Below are positions 7,643 to 17,246 of a stretch of 64,000 nucleotides of DNA, piece after piece. The translations under genes and the position numbers were made by a program. The stretch's first letter is position 1; every line of letters begins with the position of its first letter. The stretch covers positions 558,001 to 622,000 of the forward strand of contig NZ_SWFP01000003.1 in NCBI RefSeq assembly GCF_005869225.1, written 5' to 3'. A model generated the notes under the pieces. The model saw only the letters and a list, made by a program, of their open reading frames with translations, had not been told where the DNA came from and did no database searches. The stretch comes from Dyadobacter bucti. GTDB taxonomy: Bacteria; Bacteroidota; Bacteroidia; Cytophagales; Spirosomataceae.

Positions 7643-8593
7643 ATGTATAAACGAATAGTCGAAGGACTGACGGATTTTTTCGGGATATCAAGGAAAGAGG
7701 CACGTGGGGCTTTGGTTTTGATGATACTTAGTTTTTGCCTAATCTGGACGCCTTTTATTTTCAGGAGGGCTATCCTTCCTCTGTTGCCGGCTGGCGCAGC
7801 ACCGGTTGATCTGGCCAAGCTGGATAGCATTGCTGAGATGCTGGAAAAGGAACATTCCCGAAAGTATAAAGGCAAGGGATACGAGAGAAAGGAGTTTAAA
7901 AAAGAAGAGCCGCGGCCAGTCAGGCTATTTGATTTTGATCCGAACACGGTTAGCGTTGCTGAATTTCAAGACCTCGGTGTCCCGCTATTTCTGGCAAAAA
8001 GAATTGAGAAGTTCAGAAGCAAAGGCGGGAAATTCCGGAAAAAAGAGGATTTGCTGGCGATTTACGATTTTCCTTCCGATCTGTATCAGAAGTTACAGAA
8101 ACATATCAAATTTGCAGCAAATACCGTTCAGCAGGCTGATAAAGGTCAGGACAAAAAGAGCCCGGATACCTGGAAAAAGCAGGAAAGGCGAGCGATCTCT
8201 GCTTTTGACATTAATAAAGCAGATACTACCGAACTTGTGAAGCTGCGTGGCATTGGCAGCAAATTGTCTCTCAGGATCATCAAGTTCCGGGACGGATTGG
8301 GCGGTTTTCATTCGACTACGCAGTATCAGGAGATTTTTGGCTTGGATTCTGTGGCGATAGCGGAGCTTAACAGATTTGCAAAAGTGTTAAGCCCGGTGCG
8401 GAAAATGAATGTTAACGAGATTTCTGAGGAAGATCTGGGCAGGCATTCCTATGTAAGGAATAAAAAACTGGCTGCGATCATCATGAATTATCGCAGCCAG
8501 CACGGGCCTTTCCGGTCTCTCGAAGATCTGAGGAAAGTAAAGGTTATCGATGAAAATCTGCTTAACAAACTGGAACCGTACCTGTCCTTCTAA
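7643..8593 (+). CDS. Helix-hairpin-helix protein, ComEA-related
   Basis: The protein has 316 residues and one membrane segment near residues 20-45 (ALVLMILSFCLIWTPFIF). Three HhH modules follow, each opening with a DPNTV/DINKAD/NVNEIS type start and ending GGKFRKKEDLL, GGFHSTTQYQEIFG or GPFRSLEDLRKV. The middle module has the classical LRGIGSKLSLRIIKFR hairpin. HhH modules bind DNA backbones without sequence preference. A membrane-anchored, periplasm-facing copy fits the ComEA type of DNA-uptake receptor, but no other competence genes are nearby, so the uptake role is inference. The N-terminal 20 residues (YKRIVEGLTDFFGISRKEARG) are cytoplasmic. Confidence 0.82.
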   Translation: MYKRIVEGLTDFFGISRKEARGALVLMILSFCLIWTPFIFRRAILPLLPAGAAPVDLAKLDSIAEMLEKEHSRKYKGKGYERKEFKKEEPRPVRLFDFDPNTVSVAEFQDLGVPLFLAKRIEKFRSKGGKFRKKEDLLAIYDFPSDLYQKLQKHIKFAANTVQQADKGQDKKSPDTWKKQERRAISAFDINKADTTELVKLRGIGSKLSLRIIKFRDGLGGFHSTTQYQEIFGLDSVAIAELNRFAKVLSPVRKMNVNEISEEDLGRHSYVRNKKLAAIIMNYRSQHGPFRSLEDLRKVKVIDENLLNKLEPYLSF

Positions 8594-8618
8594 CCAATTT
8601 GTTTGCCTGATTCTCTGA

Positions 8619-9389
8619 TCAGAAATTGGGTTTAAGCAGATATTTGGAATAAAAATTATCGATCACCTGAACAGCTTCATCGGGCGTATCCACGACACTG
8701 ATCAGTTTTAAATCTTCCGGATTGATGTTCTTTTCTGTAAGCATTGTTTCTTTGATCCAATTCAGTAATCCGGTCCAGTAACTGCTTCCCACAAGGACGA
8801 TAGGGAAGCGGCCAATTTTTTTGGTCTGAATCAAAGTCATCGCTTCGAAGAGTTCATCCAATGTTCCGAACCCACCGGGCATCACTATAAAGCCTTGTGA
8901 GTATTTAACAAACATCACCTTTCTGACAAAGAAAAAATCGAAGTTGATATTTTTGTCTGGGTCGATGTAAATGTTGCTATGCTGTTCGAACGGCAATTTT
9001 ATATTCAATCCAACAGACTTTCCGCCCTGCTCGAAAGCGCCTTTGTTACCAGCTTCCATAATTCCGGGACCACCGCCAGTGATTACCCCGTAACCATGCC
9101 TAACGAGTTTGGCAGCAATGTCTTCGGCAGTTTTATAATGTGGATTCTCAGCTGTGGTACGCGCCGATCCGAAGAGGGAGACGCAGGGGCCGATTTTGGC
9201 AAGCTTATCAAAACCCTCCACAAATTCAGCCATTACTTTAAAAATGACCCATGAATCGGCACTTTTTATTTCACTCCAGTTTCGGTCTTCAAATGCCTCC
9301 TTGATACGCTTTTCATCCTCTGGCACAGCCGGGTTCAGGAGGGATACATCTATTAATTCAGAATTTTTGGGCTTCACTTCTTCACTCAT
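8619..9389 (-). CDS. LOG-family (TIGR00730) nucleotide phosphoribohydrolase-like protein
   Basis: The protein has 256 residues with the Rossmann-like signature of the LOG family: GVITGGGPGIMEAGNKGA and the PGGFGTLDELFE motif (PGGxGTxxE). Family members cleave nucleoside 5'-monophosphates to the base and ribose 5-phosphate (the cytokinin-activating reaction), and older databases call them lysine decarboxylase-like. The N-terminal 50 residues are a variable lead. It is divergent from rpiB, which uses ribose 5-phosphate. That pairing is suggestive but may be chance. Confidence 0.85.
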   Translation of the reverse strand: MSEEVKPKNSELIDVSLLNPAVPEDEKRIKEAFEDRNWSEIKSADSWVIFKVMAEFVEGFDKLAKIGPCVSLFGSARTTAENPHYKTAEDIAAKLVRHGYGVITGGGPGIMEAGNKGAFEQGGKSVGLNIKLPFEQHSNIYIDPDKNINFDFFFVRKVMFVKYSQGFIVMPGGFGTLDELFEAMTLIQTKKIGRFPIVLVGSSYWTGLLNWIKETMLTEKNINPEDLKLISVVDTPDEAVQVIDNFYSKYLLKPNF

Positions 9390-9426
9390 ATTTTTTCATT
9401 CAATTTAGTTGTTGAACAGATATTGG

Positions 9427-9434
9427 TAACTTTG
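9427..9434 (+). promoter_or_regulatory. -7 element upstream of rpiB
   Basis: TAACTTTG is a full match to TAnnTTTG in the divergent gap. TTG triplets at 9409 and 9412 are present, but at shorter spacing (12-15 nt) than usual for a -33 box. It would give a leader of about 70 nt for rpiB. Confidence 0.45.
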
Positions 9435-9512
9435 GCTATTACTAAAAATAGAAACTTTAACAATAAACCCTGTTGTTTTGCGCAAGTGTGGGCAACAAAT
9501 AACAAAAAAGTA

Positions 9513-9944
9513 ATGAGAAAAATTGCTATTGGCTCGGATCATGCCGGGTTTCCCTATAAAGAGCCGGTCATCGAATGGCTTACGACAAATGGTTTTGAAG
9601 TGAAGGATTTCGGCACTTACAGCGCCGACTCAGCGGATTATGCGGATTTTGCACACCCGGTTGCCAGCGCCGTCGAAAGCAAGGAATTTGAGAAAGGCGT
9701 GTTGCTCTGCGGAAGCGGGCAGGGGGTTTGTATTACCGCTAACAAGCACCAGGGTATCAGGGCTGCATTGGTTTGGGATCTGCCGCTGGCTCCGCTGGCC
9801 AGGCAGCATAACGACGCCAATGTTATCTGTTTCCCGGTGAGATTCATAGAACTGGAAACTGCACTGGCAAGTTTGGAAGCATTTTTAAGTACGGAATTCG
9901 AAGGCGGCAGACACCAGGGGCGGGTCGATAAAATTGCCTGCTAG
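9513..9944 (+). CDS. rpiB: Ribose-5-phosphate isomerase B
   Basis: This is a 143-residue protein from ATG 9513. The frame extends further upstream, but the family begins at MRKIAIGSDHAG and a promoter match lies inside the extension. Conserved pieces are GSDHAGFPYKE, the active-site loop LLCGSGQGVCITANK, and HQGIRAALVWD. It interconverts ribose 5-phosphate and ribulose 5-phosphate in the non-oxidative pentose phosphate pathway. The last bases share CTAG (9941-9944) with the stop codon of the convergent membrane-protein gene. Confidence 0.93.
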   Translation: MRKIAIGSDHAGFPYKEPVIEWLTTNGFEVKDFGTYSADSADYADFAHPVASAVESKEFEKGVLLCGSGQGVCITANKHQGIRAALVWDLPLAPLARQHNDANVICFPVRFIELETALASLEAFLSTEFEGGRHQGRVDKIAC

Positions 9945-11353
9945 ATCTTTTTCTGATAAATTCCTTTCCAGGGGCTGAGTTCATACTCTTCTTTCAATGC
10001 CGGAACCCTGTCCAGAAGTTTCGGCATTACATTTACTTTATCAATAACGAAGTCGGGCGGATCTTTACGGAAATTATCGTAGACGTGGATTACGCTGTCA
10101 AAGTTGTCAAGATTCTTCAAGTCATAACTTGCCAGATCCCAGTTCAGATAGGGTGTGGCCGTGTAATTATTGATGTATTCGCCTGACTGCTGCCCAATCA
10201 CCAGAATTCTTTTCTTAGTGATCTGCTCGGGCAAGCTGGCGGGTTTTGTCCGGAGGTTTTCCAGTTTTCCCATTGTCACGCCAGGAATTACCCCCCTTAG
10301 TCCCTGATACTGTATCAATACGATAATTGCGCCCATGAATGTGAACTGCAGTTCATCTACAAAGCTCTTTTTTTTGAAACTTTGGAAATAATGTGTCGCG
10401 AAGAAAGCAGCCGGGGGGATAAAAATGACAAACTGCATAGGTGCGAGAAACTGCATTAACGGAATTGAAAATACTGCCACGATGAACCATAAGGCCATTA
10501 CCTGTTGGATCCGGGTCTGGTAGTTGACGAAGCGGAGGGTTGTAAATATCCGCATGAAACCCATTACGCCAAATCCGAGCGGAAGAATCAGGGAAGCGAA
10601 AAGTGATACGAAATCATTGAGGTTATACTGTTTTACCTGAAAAACCGAGGTCAATAAATTTCGGTTGAGACTCTCTACGCCGTTGTTCATGTAAAAGAAA
10701 AGAACAACCATCAATAGAGGGAAGATAGAGCCGAACAAACCCAGCAGGTGATGACGAACTGTTGAGCCGGTATAAAAAAGCAAAGCCAGAAATGCCCATA
10801 TCATGAAAAGCGAGGCGGGCAGATAGAAAAGTGTGGCAATCCCGATGTAAAGTCCCATTTCGAAAACCTGGGTCGTCACCTCTCTTTTAACCAGGATTTT
10901 GACGATGGCGCCAAAAGCAAACAGTAGAAACGTATTTGCCATGAGCATGGGCGAAAGCGTACCCATATCGAACGAGATATTCAAAAACAAGGCATAAAGG
11001 GCACCGGGCAGAAATGTCCGCTCCGGAAATACTTCACGCGAGTGGATTACAAAGTTGAAATAAAGGATTTGAATAATGGAAACCATCACTGCCGCCAGCT
11101 GGTAGGCCACTTGTGTACGGCCGAAAAGCGTGTCAATCAGCCAGTAGGTTAATCCGGAAAAGGGGCTCACATTATCCCATATATCCCGGTAAAGCATGAA
11201 GCCCCGACCCATTTGTTCCCCCACCAACATCCAGCTGAGTTCGGGAATGAGCAAAGGGGTACCTCCCAGGAAAAAAGGGAGACGCAGCAGCAGAAAAAAT
11301 ACGACCAGGCTGATGGTCTGATAACGTGCGTTGACGCGAAAAAAACTAAGCAA
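9941..11353 (-). CDS. Polytopic membrane protein of unknown function
   Basis: The protein has 470 residues with about 10-12 hydrophobic segments over residues 10-360, then a soluble C-terminal part of about 100 residues (LRTKPASLPEQITKKRILVIGQQ and onward). A short segment between the first helices, PELSWMLVGEQMGRGFMLYRDIWDN, resembles the glycosyltransferase/mannosyltransferase-like D/E-x-x motif region of Bacteroidota membrane proteins, but no catalytic assignment is safe. The frame starts at TTG 11353 with no usable ATG before the first helix. The stop overlaps that of rpiB. I do not recognise a named family with confidence. Confidence 0.7.
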   Translation of the reverse strand: MLSFFRVNARYQTISLVVFFLLLRLPFFLGGTPLLIPELSWMLVGEQMGRGFMLYRDIWDNVSPFSGLTYWLIDTLFGRTQVAYQLAAVMVSIIQILYFNFVIHSREVFPERTFLPGALYALFLNISFDMGTLSPMLMANTFLLFAFGAIVKILVKREVTTQVFEMGLYIGIATLFYLPASLFMIWAFLALLFYTGSTVRHHLLGLFGSIFPLLMVVLFFYMNNGVESLNRNLLTSVFQVKQYNLNDFVSLFASLILPLGFGVMGFMRIFTTLRFVNYQTRIQQVMALWFIVAVFSIPLMQFLAPMQFVIFIPPAAFFATHYFQSFKKKSFVDELQFTFMGAIIVLIQYQGLRGVIPGVTMGKLENLRTKPASLPEQITKKRILVIGQQSGEYINNYTATPYLNWDLASYDLKNLDNFDSVIHVYDNFRKDPPDFVIDKVNVMPKLLDRVPALKEEYELSPWKGIYQKKI

Positions 11354-11509
11354 GAAATACGTGTGGTTATATATCTTATCAGAATAACTTTCACGAAATT
11401 ACAACTCCGCATTCTACAAAAACAAAATAAGTATGGATATTTGTATTTATTCAAGGATTGGGAGAGGATTTGCGCTAGTGCCGGGTTTTCCTGGAAAATG
11501 ACAAAAACA

Positions 11510-11893
11510 ATGGAATCTAAAAGACAACAGAAAGTAGGAAGGCAGATACAAAAGGATCTTGGAGAGATTTTTCAGAAGGATGCGCAACATTTGACCAACG
11601 GGACGTTCGTTACGATCACGGCTGTGCGGGTTACGCCTGATCTTAGTATCGCGAGGGCCTATCTCAGCTTTTTGCCGGACAAGAATAAATCGATCCTGCT
11701 GGAAACTATTCAGGAAAATACCAAATTCATACGTCAGAAACTCGCGGAACGGGTACGTCACCAGCTTCGAATTGTTCCGCATCTGCAGTTTTATATTGAC
11801 GACACGGCAGAGTATGCGGCTAAAATGGATCTGCTGTTCTCTGATCTGGTGATCCCGCCGGCTCAGCCCGACGACGAAGACGAATCTAATTGA
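11510..11893 (+). CDS. rbfA: Ribosome-binding factor A
   Basis: The protein has 127 residues from ATG 11510. An ATG at 11498 would add four residues and cannot be excluded. The start MESKRQQKVGRQIQKDLGEIF and the KH-like core (FVTITAVRVTPDLSIARAYLSF and RVRHQLRIVPHLQFYIDD) are typical of RbfA, which matures the 16S rRNA 5' end and binds the 30S subunit in the cold. The acidic tail QPDDEDESN is common. The next gene starts 18 bp after the stop, so rbfA and the LolC/E-like permease are probably one transcript, an arrangement common in Bacteroidota. Confidence 0.92.
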   Translation: MESKRQQKVGRQIQKDLGEIFQKDAQHLTNGTFVTITAVRVTPDLSIARAYLSFLPDKNKSILLETIQENTKFIRQKLAERVRHQLRIVPHLQFYIDDTAEYAAKMDLLFSDLVIPPAQPDDEDESN

Positions 11894-11911
11894 TTTCAAG
11901 CACCACCATAG

Positions 11912-13138
11912 ATGGATCTTTCGTACCGGATTGCCATTCGATATTTTTTTTCACGTAATAAGCGCAGTTTCATAAGCCTCATCGCACGGATTGCCATGGC
12001 GGGAGTGGCTGTGGGTGCGATGGCTATGGTAGTAGTATTATCTGTGTTCAACGGAATGGAAGATCTAAACCGGAAAATCTTCAAAACCTTTGACGCTGAC
12101 GTAAAAATAACGCCTTTCAAAGGCAAGAGGATGACGGTTACGGATTCCTTAATGCATGAAATCAATTCGGTAAAGGGAGTGAGGCTTATCACGCAGGTTA
12201 TAGAAGACAACGCGCTTGCAAGATACGCGGGTCAGCAAACGATCGTGCGGTTAAAAGGTGTGGACAGCACATTTGAACGGCAGGGACAGTTGGATACTGC
12301 GCTGATAGAAGGGTCGCTGAAATTACACGGGGGAAACGGGACACCTTATGGAATTGTCGCCGAAGGTGTGCGAAATGCGCTAGCCATTTCATTGGAAGAT
12401 ATATTGGTACCGCTCGAACTTCTGTATCCGCGAACCGGCTCCAAAACGCTGAACCTGACTTCCGCTGATGCCTTCAATCAGTTATCGCTCAGGGCGGGCG
12501 GTGTTTTTTTTATTGAATCACGTTATGATGATTACATATTTGCACCGGTGTCGCTGGTGGATTCGTTGATGCAATACAACGGGCAACGGACTGCCCTGGA
12601 AATCAGGGTAATACCCGGATACTCTGAAATCGATGTGAGCGAAGCGCTTTCCGAAAAGCTGGGCAAGGATTTTGTAGTGAAAGACCGGGATGCATTGAAT
12701 GCTGATTTACTGCGGGCTGTCCGTCTGGAGAAACTTTTTGTTGCGGTGACTTTATCGTTGATTATTTTAGTAGCTGCAATTAATATTTTCTTTTCGCTGA
12801 GCATGCTCGCCATCGAGAAAAAGAAGGATGTCGCGATGCTGTATGCGCTGGGTGCTTCGCCTACTCTGATCAGGAAGATTTTTCTGGCGGAGGGGGCTAT
12901 TGTTGCATTTTCGGGGGCTATTGCCGGGCTGATCATGGGCATAGTATTGTGCTGGCTGCAAATAGAGTACGGACTTGTTTCAATGGGTATGACAACCTCA
13001 CTGGTGGATGCCTATCCCGTCAAATTAATATGGGGTGATATACTTTTTACTGGCCTCGTTATCGTTATGATAACCATTGTCGTTTCGTACATTCCTGCGC
13101 GAAGGGCTGCGGAGGCCGGCGAAATTTTACGTGTTTAG
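11912..13138 (+). CDS. FtsX-like permease of the LolC/LolE type
   Basis: The protein has 408 residues and a four-helix MacB/FtsX plan: helix 1 near residues 20-50 (ISLIARIAMAGVAVGAMAMVVVLSVFNG), a large periplasmic domain (50-270), then three helices (FVAVTLSLIILVAAINIFFSL, AFSGAIAGLIMGIVL and a last one near the end). The LSVFNGMED and KKDVAMLYALGASPTLIRKIFL segments are the family signature. By family it forms the membrane part of the lipoprotein-releasing ABC complex, with a separate LolD-type ATPase not encoded next to it. It lies directly behind rbfA. Confidence 0.87.
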   Translation: MDLSYRIAIRYFFSRNKRSFISLIARIAMAGVAVGAMAMVVVLSVFNGMEDLNRKIFKTFDADVKITPFKGKRMTVTDSLMHEINSVKGVRLITQVIEDNALARYAGQQTIVRLKGVDSTFERQGQLDTALIEGSLKLHGGNGTPYGIVAEGVRNALAISLEDILVPLELLYPRTGSKTLNLTSADAFNQLSLRAGGVFFIESRYDDYIFAPVSLVDSLMQYNGQRTALEIRVIPGYSEIDVSEALSEKLGKDFVVKDRDALNADLLRAVRLEKLFVAVTLSLIILVAAINIFFSLSMLAIEKKKDVAMLYALGASPTLIRKIFLAEGAIVAFSGAIAGLIMGIVLCWLQIEYGLVSMGMTTSLVDAYPVKLIWGDILFTGLVIVMITIVVSYIPARRAAEAGEILRV

Positions 13139-13217
13139 CCAGATTTGGGGAACTGAATAAAAGAAAAAAAACTGATTTATTTTGACTTACTTTTTAGCAA
13201 TCAATTTGAAGGCAAAT

Positions 13218-15815
13218 ATGGCCAGCGATAATGGAAAGTCTTTTTTGACGCGACTGATCTATACCTTTTTAGGATTTTTACTCATTCTTCCCCTGACTTC
13301 AAATGCTTCCCTATTCACTGCGGAATCTGATACGTTATATAGAAGAAATCCGGGCAATATCACCCCGAAAGGCCCATACCGCCCCGAGAGGGTAAAAAAG
13401 ACCGATATTCTCTACACCAGGCTGGATGTCAGGTTTGATTGGGAAAGACAACAGGTGCCCGCTTCTGCGATCCTGATGTTCAAATCTCATTTTTATCCGC
13501 AGAATACGCTCGAACTTGACGCCAAAGGTTTTGATATCAAAGCTGTGTCCATGATGGACGCAGCAGGAAATTATGGCGACCTGACGATAAAGGATATTAC
13601 CGGCAAAGTCAACAAGAAGCTGGAGTATTCCTATGATAAACGTAAGCTAACTGTTAAGCTGGGAAAGAGCTATTCCAGAAACGACACGCTGTTTGTAAAG
13701 ATTGATTACGTAGCTCGTCCTAATGATGTTCCGCGTGATAAGGAGGACGACAGCCCTTTGGATAAAGGGTTGTACTTTATCAACGCTGACGGATTAGATG
13801 AAGGAAAACCAAAACAAATATGGACACAAGGGGAAACAGAAGGCAGTTCCTGTTGGTTTCCAACAATAGACGCACCCAATCAGAAGTTCACCCAGGATTT
13901 TTATATCACCGTTGACAGCACATATAAAACACTGTCCAACGGTCTCCTGATCTCTCAGGAGACAGATGAAAAAGGTTTGCGCACGGATCATTGGAAACAG
14001 TCGCTCCCGCACGCACCTTACCTTGCCATGCTGGCAGTCGGGGATTTTGCTGTGGCTAAGGATATGATGCCAGATGGACTGGAGCTGAGCTATTACGTAG
14101 AGCCGAAATATGGCCGGGATGCACATGCTATTTTTGGTCGTACACCCGAAATGATAGCGTTTTTTACAAACGTTTTTGGCGTTGCGTTTCCCTGGGAGAA
14201 GTACGCCCAGATCGCAGTGAGGGATTTTGTAGCCGGTGCTATGGAGAATACGACTGCAACAGTTCACGAGGAAGGCGTGCAAAATGACACAAAGTCACTG
14301 GTAGACGGGAACTCCGACGCGGTAATCGCCCATGAATTGGCACATCACTGGTTTGGTGATTATGTTACCAGCGAGGAATGGGGGCAATTGCCTTTGAATG
14401 AGTCATTCGCTAATTATTCGGAATATTTGTGGAGTGAATATAACAGCGGTCGATATGAGGCCGACTGGGGGAATCTGCAGGAAATGAAGCAGTATCTTGG
14501 CGAAGCGGAAACGAAGCAAGTACCGATGATCCGGTATTTTTACAAAGACCGTGAAAGTATGTTTGACAGTCACTCCTATGCCAAAGGAGGACGGATTTTG
14601 CACATGCTGAGATCTTATGTAGGTGACGACGCCTTTTTTGCATCATTGAAAAATTACCTGACTACGCATGCATTCGGTACTGCCGAAATTGATGATCTCA
14701 GAATTTCTTTTGAAAAAGTTACCGGACAGGATCTGAACTGGTTTTTTGACCAGTGGTTTCAGCGCCCTGGGCATCCTGTTTTAAAAATTCAGCAGGAATA
14801 TCTTGCGCCGGCAGGTAAAGTGGTATTGAAAATAAAGCAGGCACAGGATACTGCGGCCACGACTGTTTACCGGCTGCCATTAAAGGTAGACGTGTGGGTG
14901 AGTGGCAAAAAAAACCAGTATGAAGTGGTTGTTGACAAATCAACCCAAACCCTGGAGTTTCCTGCTGCGAAAAAGCCTGACCTGGTACTTTTTGATTCAG
15001 ATGCACAATTGCTGGGTGTGATCGAACATGAAAAGCAGCGTAAGGAAATGGAGTTCCAGTATTTGAATACGGACAGATTTTTGCATCAGTATGAAGCGCT
15101 CGCACAGCTGGAAGGCGGATTGGCCGACACAGTTGTGAGAAATATCCTGGTGAAAGGGATGACCGATCCGTTCTGGAAATTGCGCCAAATGTCCATCAGT
15201 AATTTTGCTGAATATGATGGCGCAGGTTTCGCTGATATTGAAAAGGTAATTCAGAGCCGGGCCCGACTGGACCCGCATCCGCAGGTTCGCGCTGAGGCTA
15301 TCATTACATTGGCTTCTTTTGGCGACAATAATAGTGATTCGATTTTCAGGGAGGCACTTATGGACAGTTCTTATCAGGTAGTATCCGTTGCCATTGAAAA
15401 GTACCTGATGGGCCAGCCAAATGACGCAAATGAAATAGCTGCCGAGTTTGAAAACTCACCCAACGATGCGATTGTGACATCTGTGGCCAACTACTATGCA
15501 GGTCTGGCCCAACCGGAGCGGTTTGACTGGTTTCTGGAAAAAATGAAGGCGATGAAGCCTACCGAAAAATACAATTTCCTTCAGGTTTTTGGTAAATATC
15601 TGATCAAATCCAAACAAGATATCCAGAGGAGAAGCATACCGGTTCTCGAAGGGTTAGCCCGCGATAATCCTTCCTATTTTGTCAGATTCGGCGCATTCCA
15701 GGCACTGGGCCTGCTGACTGACATTCAGGGTGTGACTGCTCTCAGAAAAGACATCCGGGCAAAGGAAACCGAGCCGAAACTGAAAGAAATGTATAGTCAG
15801 TTTGGGGACCTTTAA
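13218..15815 (+). CDS. M1 family aminopeptidase
   Basis: The protein has 865 residues from ATG 13218; a TTG start 36 bp upstream is possible but less likely. A signal or anchor segment lies at residues 8-32. The exopeptidase motif GAMEN (AGAMENTTATV) and the zinc site HELAHHWFGD (H372, E373, H376) with the third ligand E395 in NESFANYSEYLW are intact. The catalytic tyrosine is probably in the DSHSYAKGG segment. The C-terminal 250 residues look like HEAT-type repeats that gate the active site. It removes N-terminal residues from peptides, here probably in the periplasm. It follows the permease gene by 79 bp. Confidence 0.92.
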   Translation: MASDNGKSFLTRLIYTFLGFLLILPLTSNASLFTAESDTLYRRNPGNITPKGPYRPERVKKTDILYTRLDVRFDWERQQVPASAILMFKSHFYPQNTLELDAKGFDIKAVSMMDAAGNYGDLTIKDITGKVNKKLEYSYDKRKLTVKLGKSYSRNDTLFVKIDYVARPNDVPRDKEDDSPLDKGLYFINADGLDEGKPKQIWTQGETEGSSCWFPTIDAPNQKFTQDFYITVDSTYKTLSNGLLISQETDEKGLRTDHWKQSLPHAPYLAMLAVGDFAVAKDMMPDGLELSYYVEPKYGRDAHAIFGRTPEMIAFFTNVFGVAFPWEKYAQIAVRDFVAGAMENTTATVHEEGVQNDTKSLVDGNSDAVIAHELAHHWFGDYVTSEEWGQLPLNESFANYSEYLWSEYNSGRYEADWGNLQEMKQYLGEAETKQVPMIRYFYKDRESMFDSHSYAKGGRILHMLRSYVGDDAFFASLKNYLTTHAFGTAEIDDLRISFEKVTGQDLNWFFDQWFQRPGHPVLKIQQEYLAPAGKVVLKIKQAQDTAATTVYRLPLKVDVWVSGKKNQYEVVVDKSTQTLEFPAAKKPDLVLFDSDAQLLGVIEHEKQRKEMEFQYLNTDRFLHQYEALAQLEGGLADTVVRNILVKGMTDPFWKLRQMSISNFAEYDGAGFADIEKVIQSRARLDPHPQVRAEAIITLASFGDNNSDSIFREALMDSSYQVVSVAIEKYLMGQPNDANEIAAEFENSPNDAIVTSVANYYAGLAQPERFDWFLEKMKAMKPTEKYNFLQVFGKYLIKSKQDIQRRSIPVLEGLARDNPSYFVRFGAFQALGLLTDIQGVTALRKDIRAKETEPKLKEMYSQFGDL

Positions 15816-15857
15816 AGGGGATTTTTATGGTTAAGGATGTTTTTTTGTTGGTATGAA

Positions 15858-15897
15858 GTAGTCATTTGTAGTCATGCATTGTCATTTATCGTCATTC
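15858..15897 (+). repeat. Left array of four 10-bp repeats (consensus GTAGTCATTT)
   Basis: Four back-to-back decamers starting at 15858, 15868, 15878 and 15888 (GTAGTCATTT, GTAGTCATGC, ATTGTCATTT, ATCGTCATTC) share the GTCAT core at an exact period of 10. Confidence 0.8.
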
Positions 15898-15909
15898 CAT
15901 CTCTTACAA

Positions 15910-15979
15910 GCATGACCACACCTGACTACTCTTGATTGCACCTGACCAAACATGACCACCCTCGACTACACATCACGGC
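15910..15979 (-). repeat. Right array of seven 10-bp repeats, inverted relative to the left array
   Basis: Read on the minus strand, seven decamers in the same 10-bp phase (GTGGTCATGC, GTAGTCAGGT, GCAATCAAGA, TTGGTCAGGT, GTGGTCATGT, GTAGTCGAGG, GCCGTGATGT) resemble the left-array unit. The outermost and the third are degenerate. The 12 bp between the arrays has no repeat. Confidence 0.75.
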
Positions 15980-16005
15980 CTGCTTCCTTACAGCTTCACT
16001 CCAAC

Positions 16006-17070
16006 TTACTCCGGATCTAAATAATAGTCGAGGTTTTCTTTCGTAATAATATCCAGGGGCAGGAACTTGATGGGCTGAATTTCTTTTTTGAAAACCAGGT
16101 GATTGGCCAACTGGTGAATTCCCCAGTAACCCTGGCCTAGCGGGTTCTGATTAATCAGGAAGCTGATTATTTCCTTATCAAGATAGTCCAGGTTTGGTTT
16201 CAAGAGGTCATAACCAACAAGTTTGATATCGTTTAGGCCTTTACGTTCCAGGTAAGACGCGATTTCGAAAGCTTTGGAATTGGTAACATAAACTGCACTC
16301 AGTTGAGGCTCATCGGTCAGGATTTGGTCCAGCTGCATATCGAGGCTAGTTCCTTCCGAAAAATTAATCTCTTTTGTAACAATCCTGAATTTCTCCCGCT
16401 CAGCTTTTCGCGCGAAGTAATTCCTGAAACCTTCCTCTTTGGTGATCAGATGTGCCGAATTGGAGATATCTTCATTGATATGGGCAACTAGAATACTGCC
16501 CGGTGATTGCAGGCCGAAGCAAATGATTTTAGCAGCCAGTTCCCCACTCTGAAATGAGTCCTGGCCGATATAACAAAGGGGATCCACATGTTCAATTTGC
16601 GTGTTGAAAAGCACGTAGGGAATATCCTTAGTCGCCCATTCTTTGAAAAATGGCAACACTTCTTTATAAAAAATAGGCGCGATCAGTACTCCATCAGGAT
16701 TTTCTTTTGTGGCTTCCTCTGCCTTCGCGATGAATGATGTTACCTCGTGCGGATTAAAAATAAGCTGACTGATGTATATGCCATACTGACGCAACTCCTT
16801 TTCCGCCTTTTCCAAACCGGCCTTTGGGGCCTCCCAATATGGATCAACATGAGGGTCCGGTATTAATGCTACGAGGTTGAATGTCCGTTGTGATTTTAAT
16901 GATTGAGCAATAAAATTAGGTTCATAATTCAGCTCTTCTATGATTTTCAATATCCGCTCCCGTACATCATCCGCTACCCGTCCACGGTTATGCAGCACAC
17001 GGTCTACTGTGCCTTTTGAGGTTTGCGCTTTTTCTGCGATATCTTTTATTCTAACTATTTTCTTTTTCAC
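16006..17070 (-). CDS. LacI-family transcriptional regulator
   Basis: The protein has 354 residues with a GTG start. The N-terminal helix-turn-helix (IKDIAEKAQTSKGTVDRVLHNRG) and hinge (LNYEPNFIAQSLKS) are typical. The rest is a periplasmic-binding-protein fold for a sugar or other small effector. The hinge-to-core region FNLVALIPDPHVDPYWEAPKAGLEKA is of the sub-type that resembles sugar-ABC binding proteins. No carbohydrate operon adjoins it, although a GH1 enzyme and an FGGY kinase lie in the window at a distance. Two palindromes in the upstream gap (17247-17289) are plausible own operators. Confidence 0.9.
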   Translation of the reverse strand: MKKKIVRIKDIAEKAQTSKGTVDRVLHNRGRVADDVRERILKIIEELNYEPNFIAQSLKSQRTFNLVALIPDPHVDPYWEAPKAGLEKAEKELRQYGIYISQLIFNPHEVTSFIAKAEEATKENPDGVLIAPIFYKEVLPFFKEWATKDIPYVLFNTQIEHVDPLCYIGQDSFQSGELAAKIICFGLQSPGSILVAHINEDISNSAHLITKEEGFRNYFARKAEREKFRIVTKEINFSEGTSLDMQLDQILTDEPQLSAVYVTNSKAFEIASYLERKGLNDIKLVGYDLLKPNLDYLDKEIISFLINQNPLGQGYWGIHQLANHLVFKKEIQPIKFLPLDIITKENLDYYLDPE

Positions 17071-17246
17071 AATATGAGTCCGATTGCTTAATTCGTGAAT
17101 TAACTAATAACATAAAAGTGACTTTTCTGATGTAAAAGCAAATCATGCTAATAATAATTTTCGAATTATTATTATAATAAATTTGATATTAAAAAGTTTA
17201 AGATTTAGTTTTACCTCACCGAAGGCAAATACTTTATAAATTAGGT

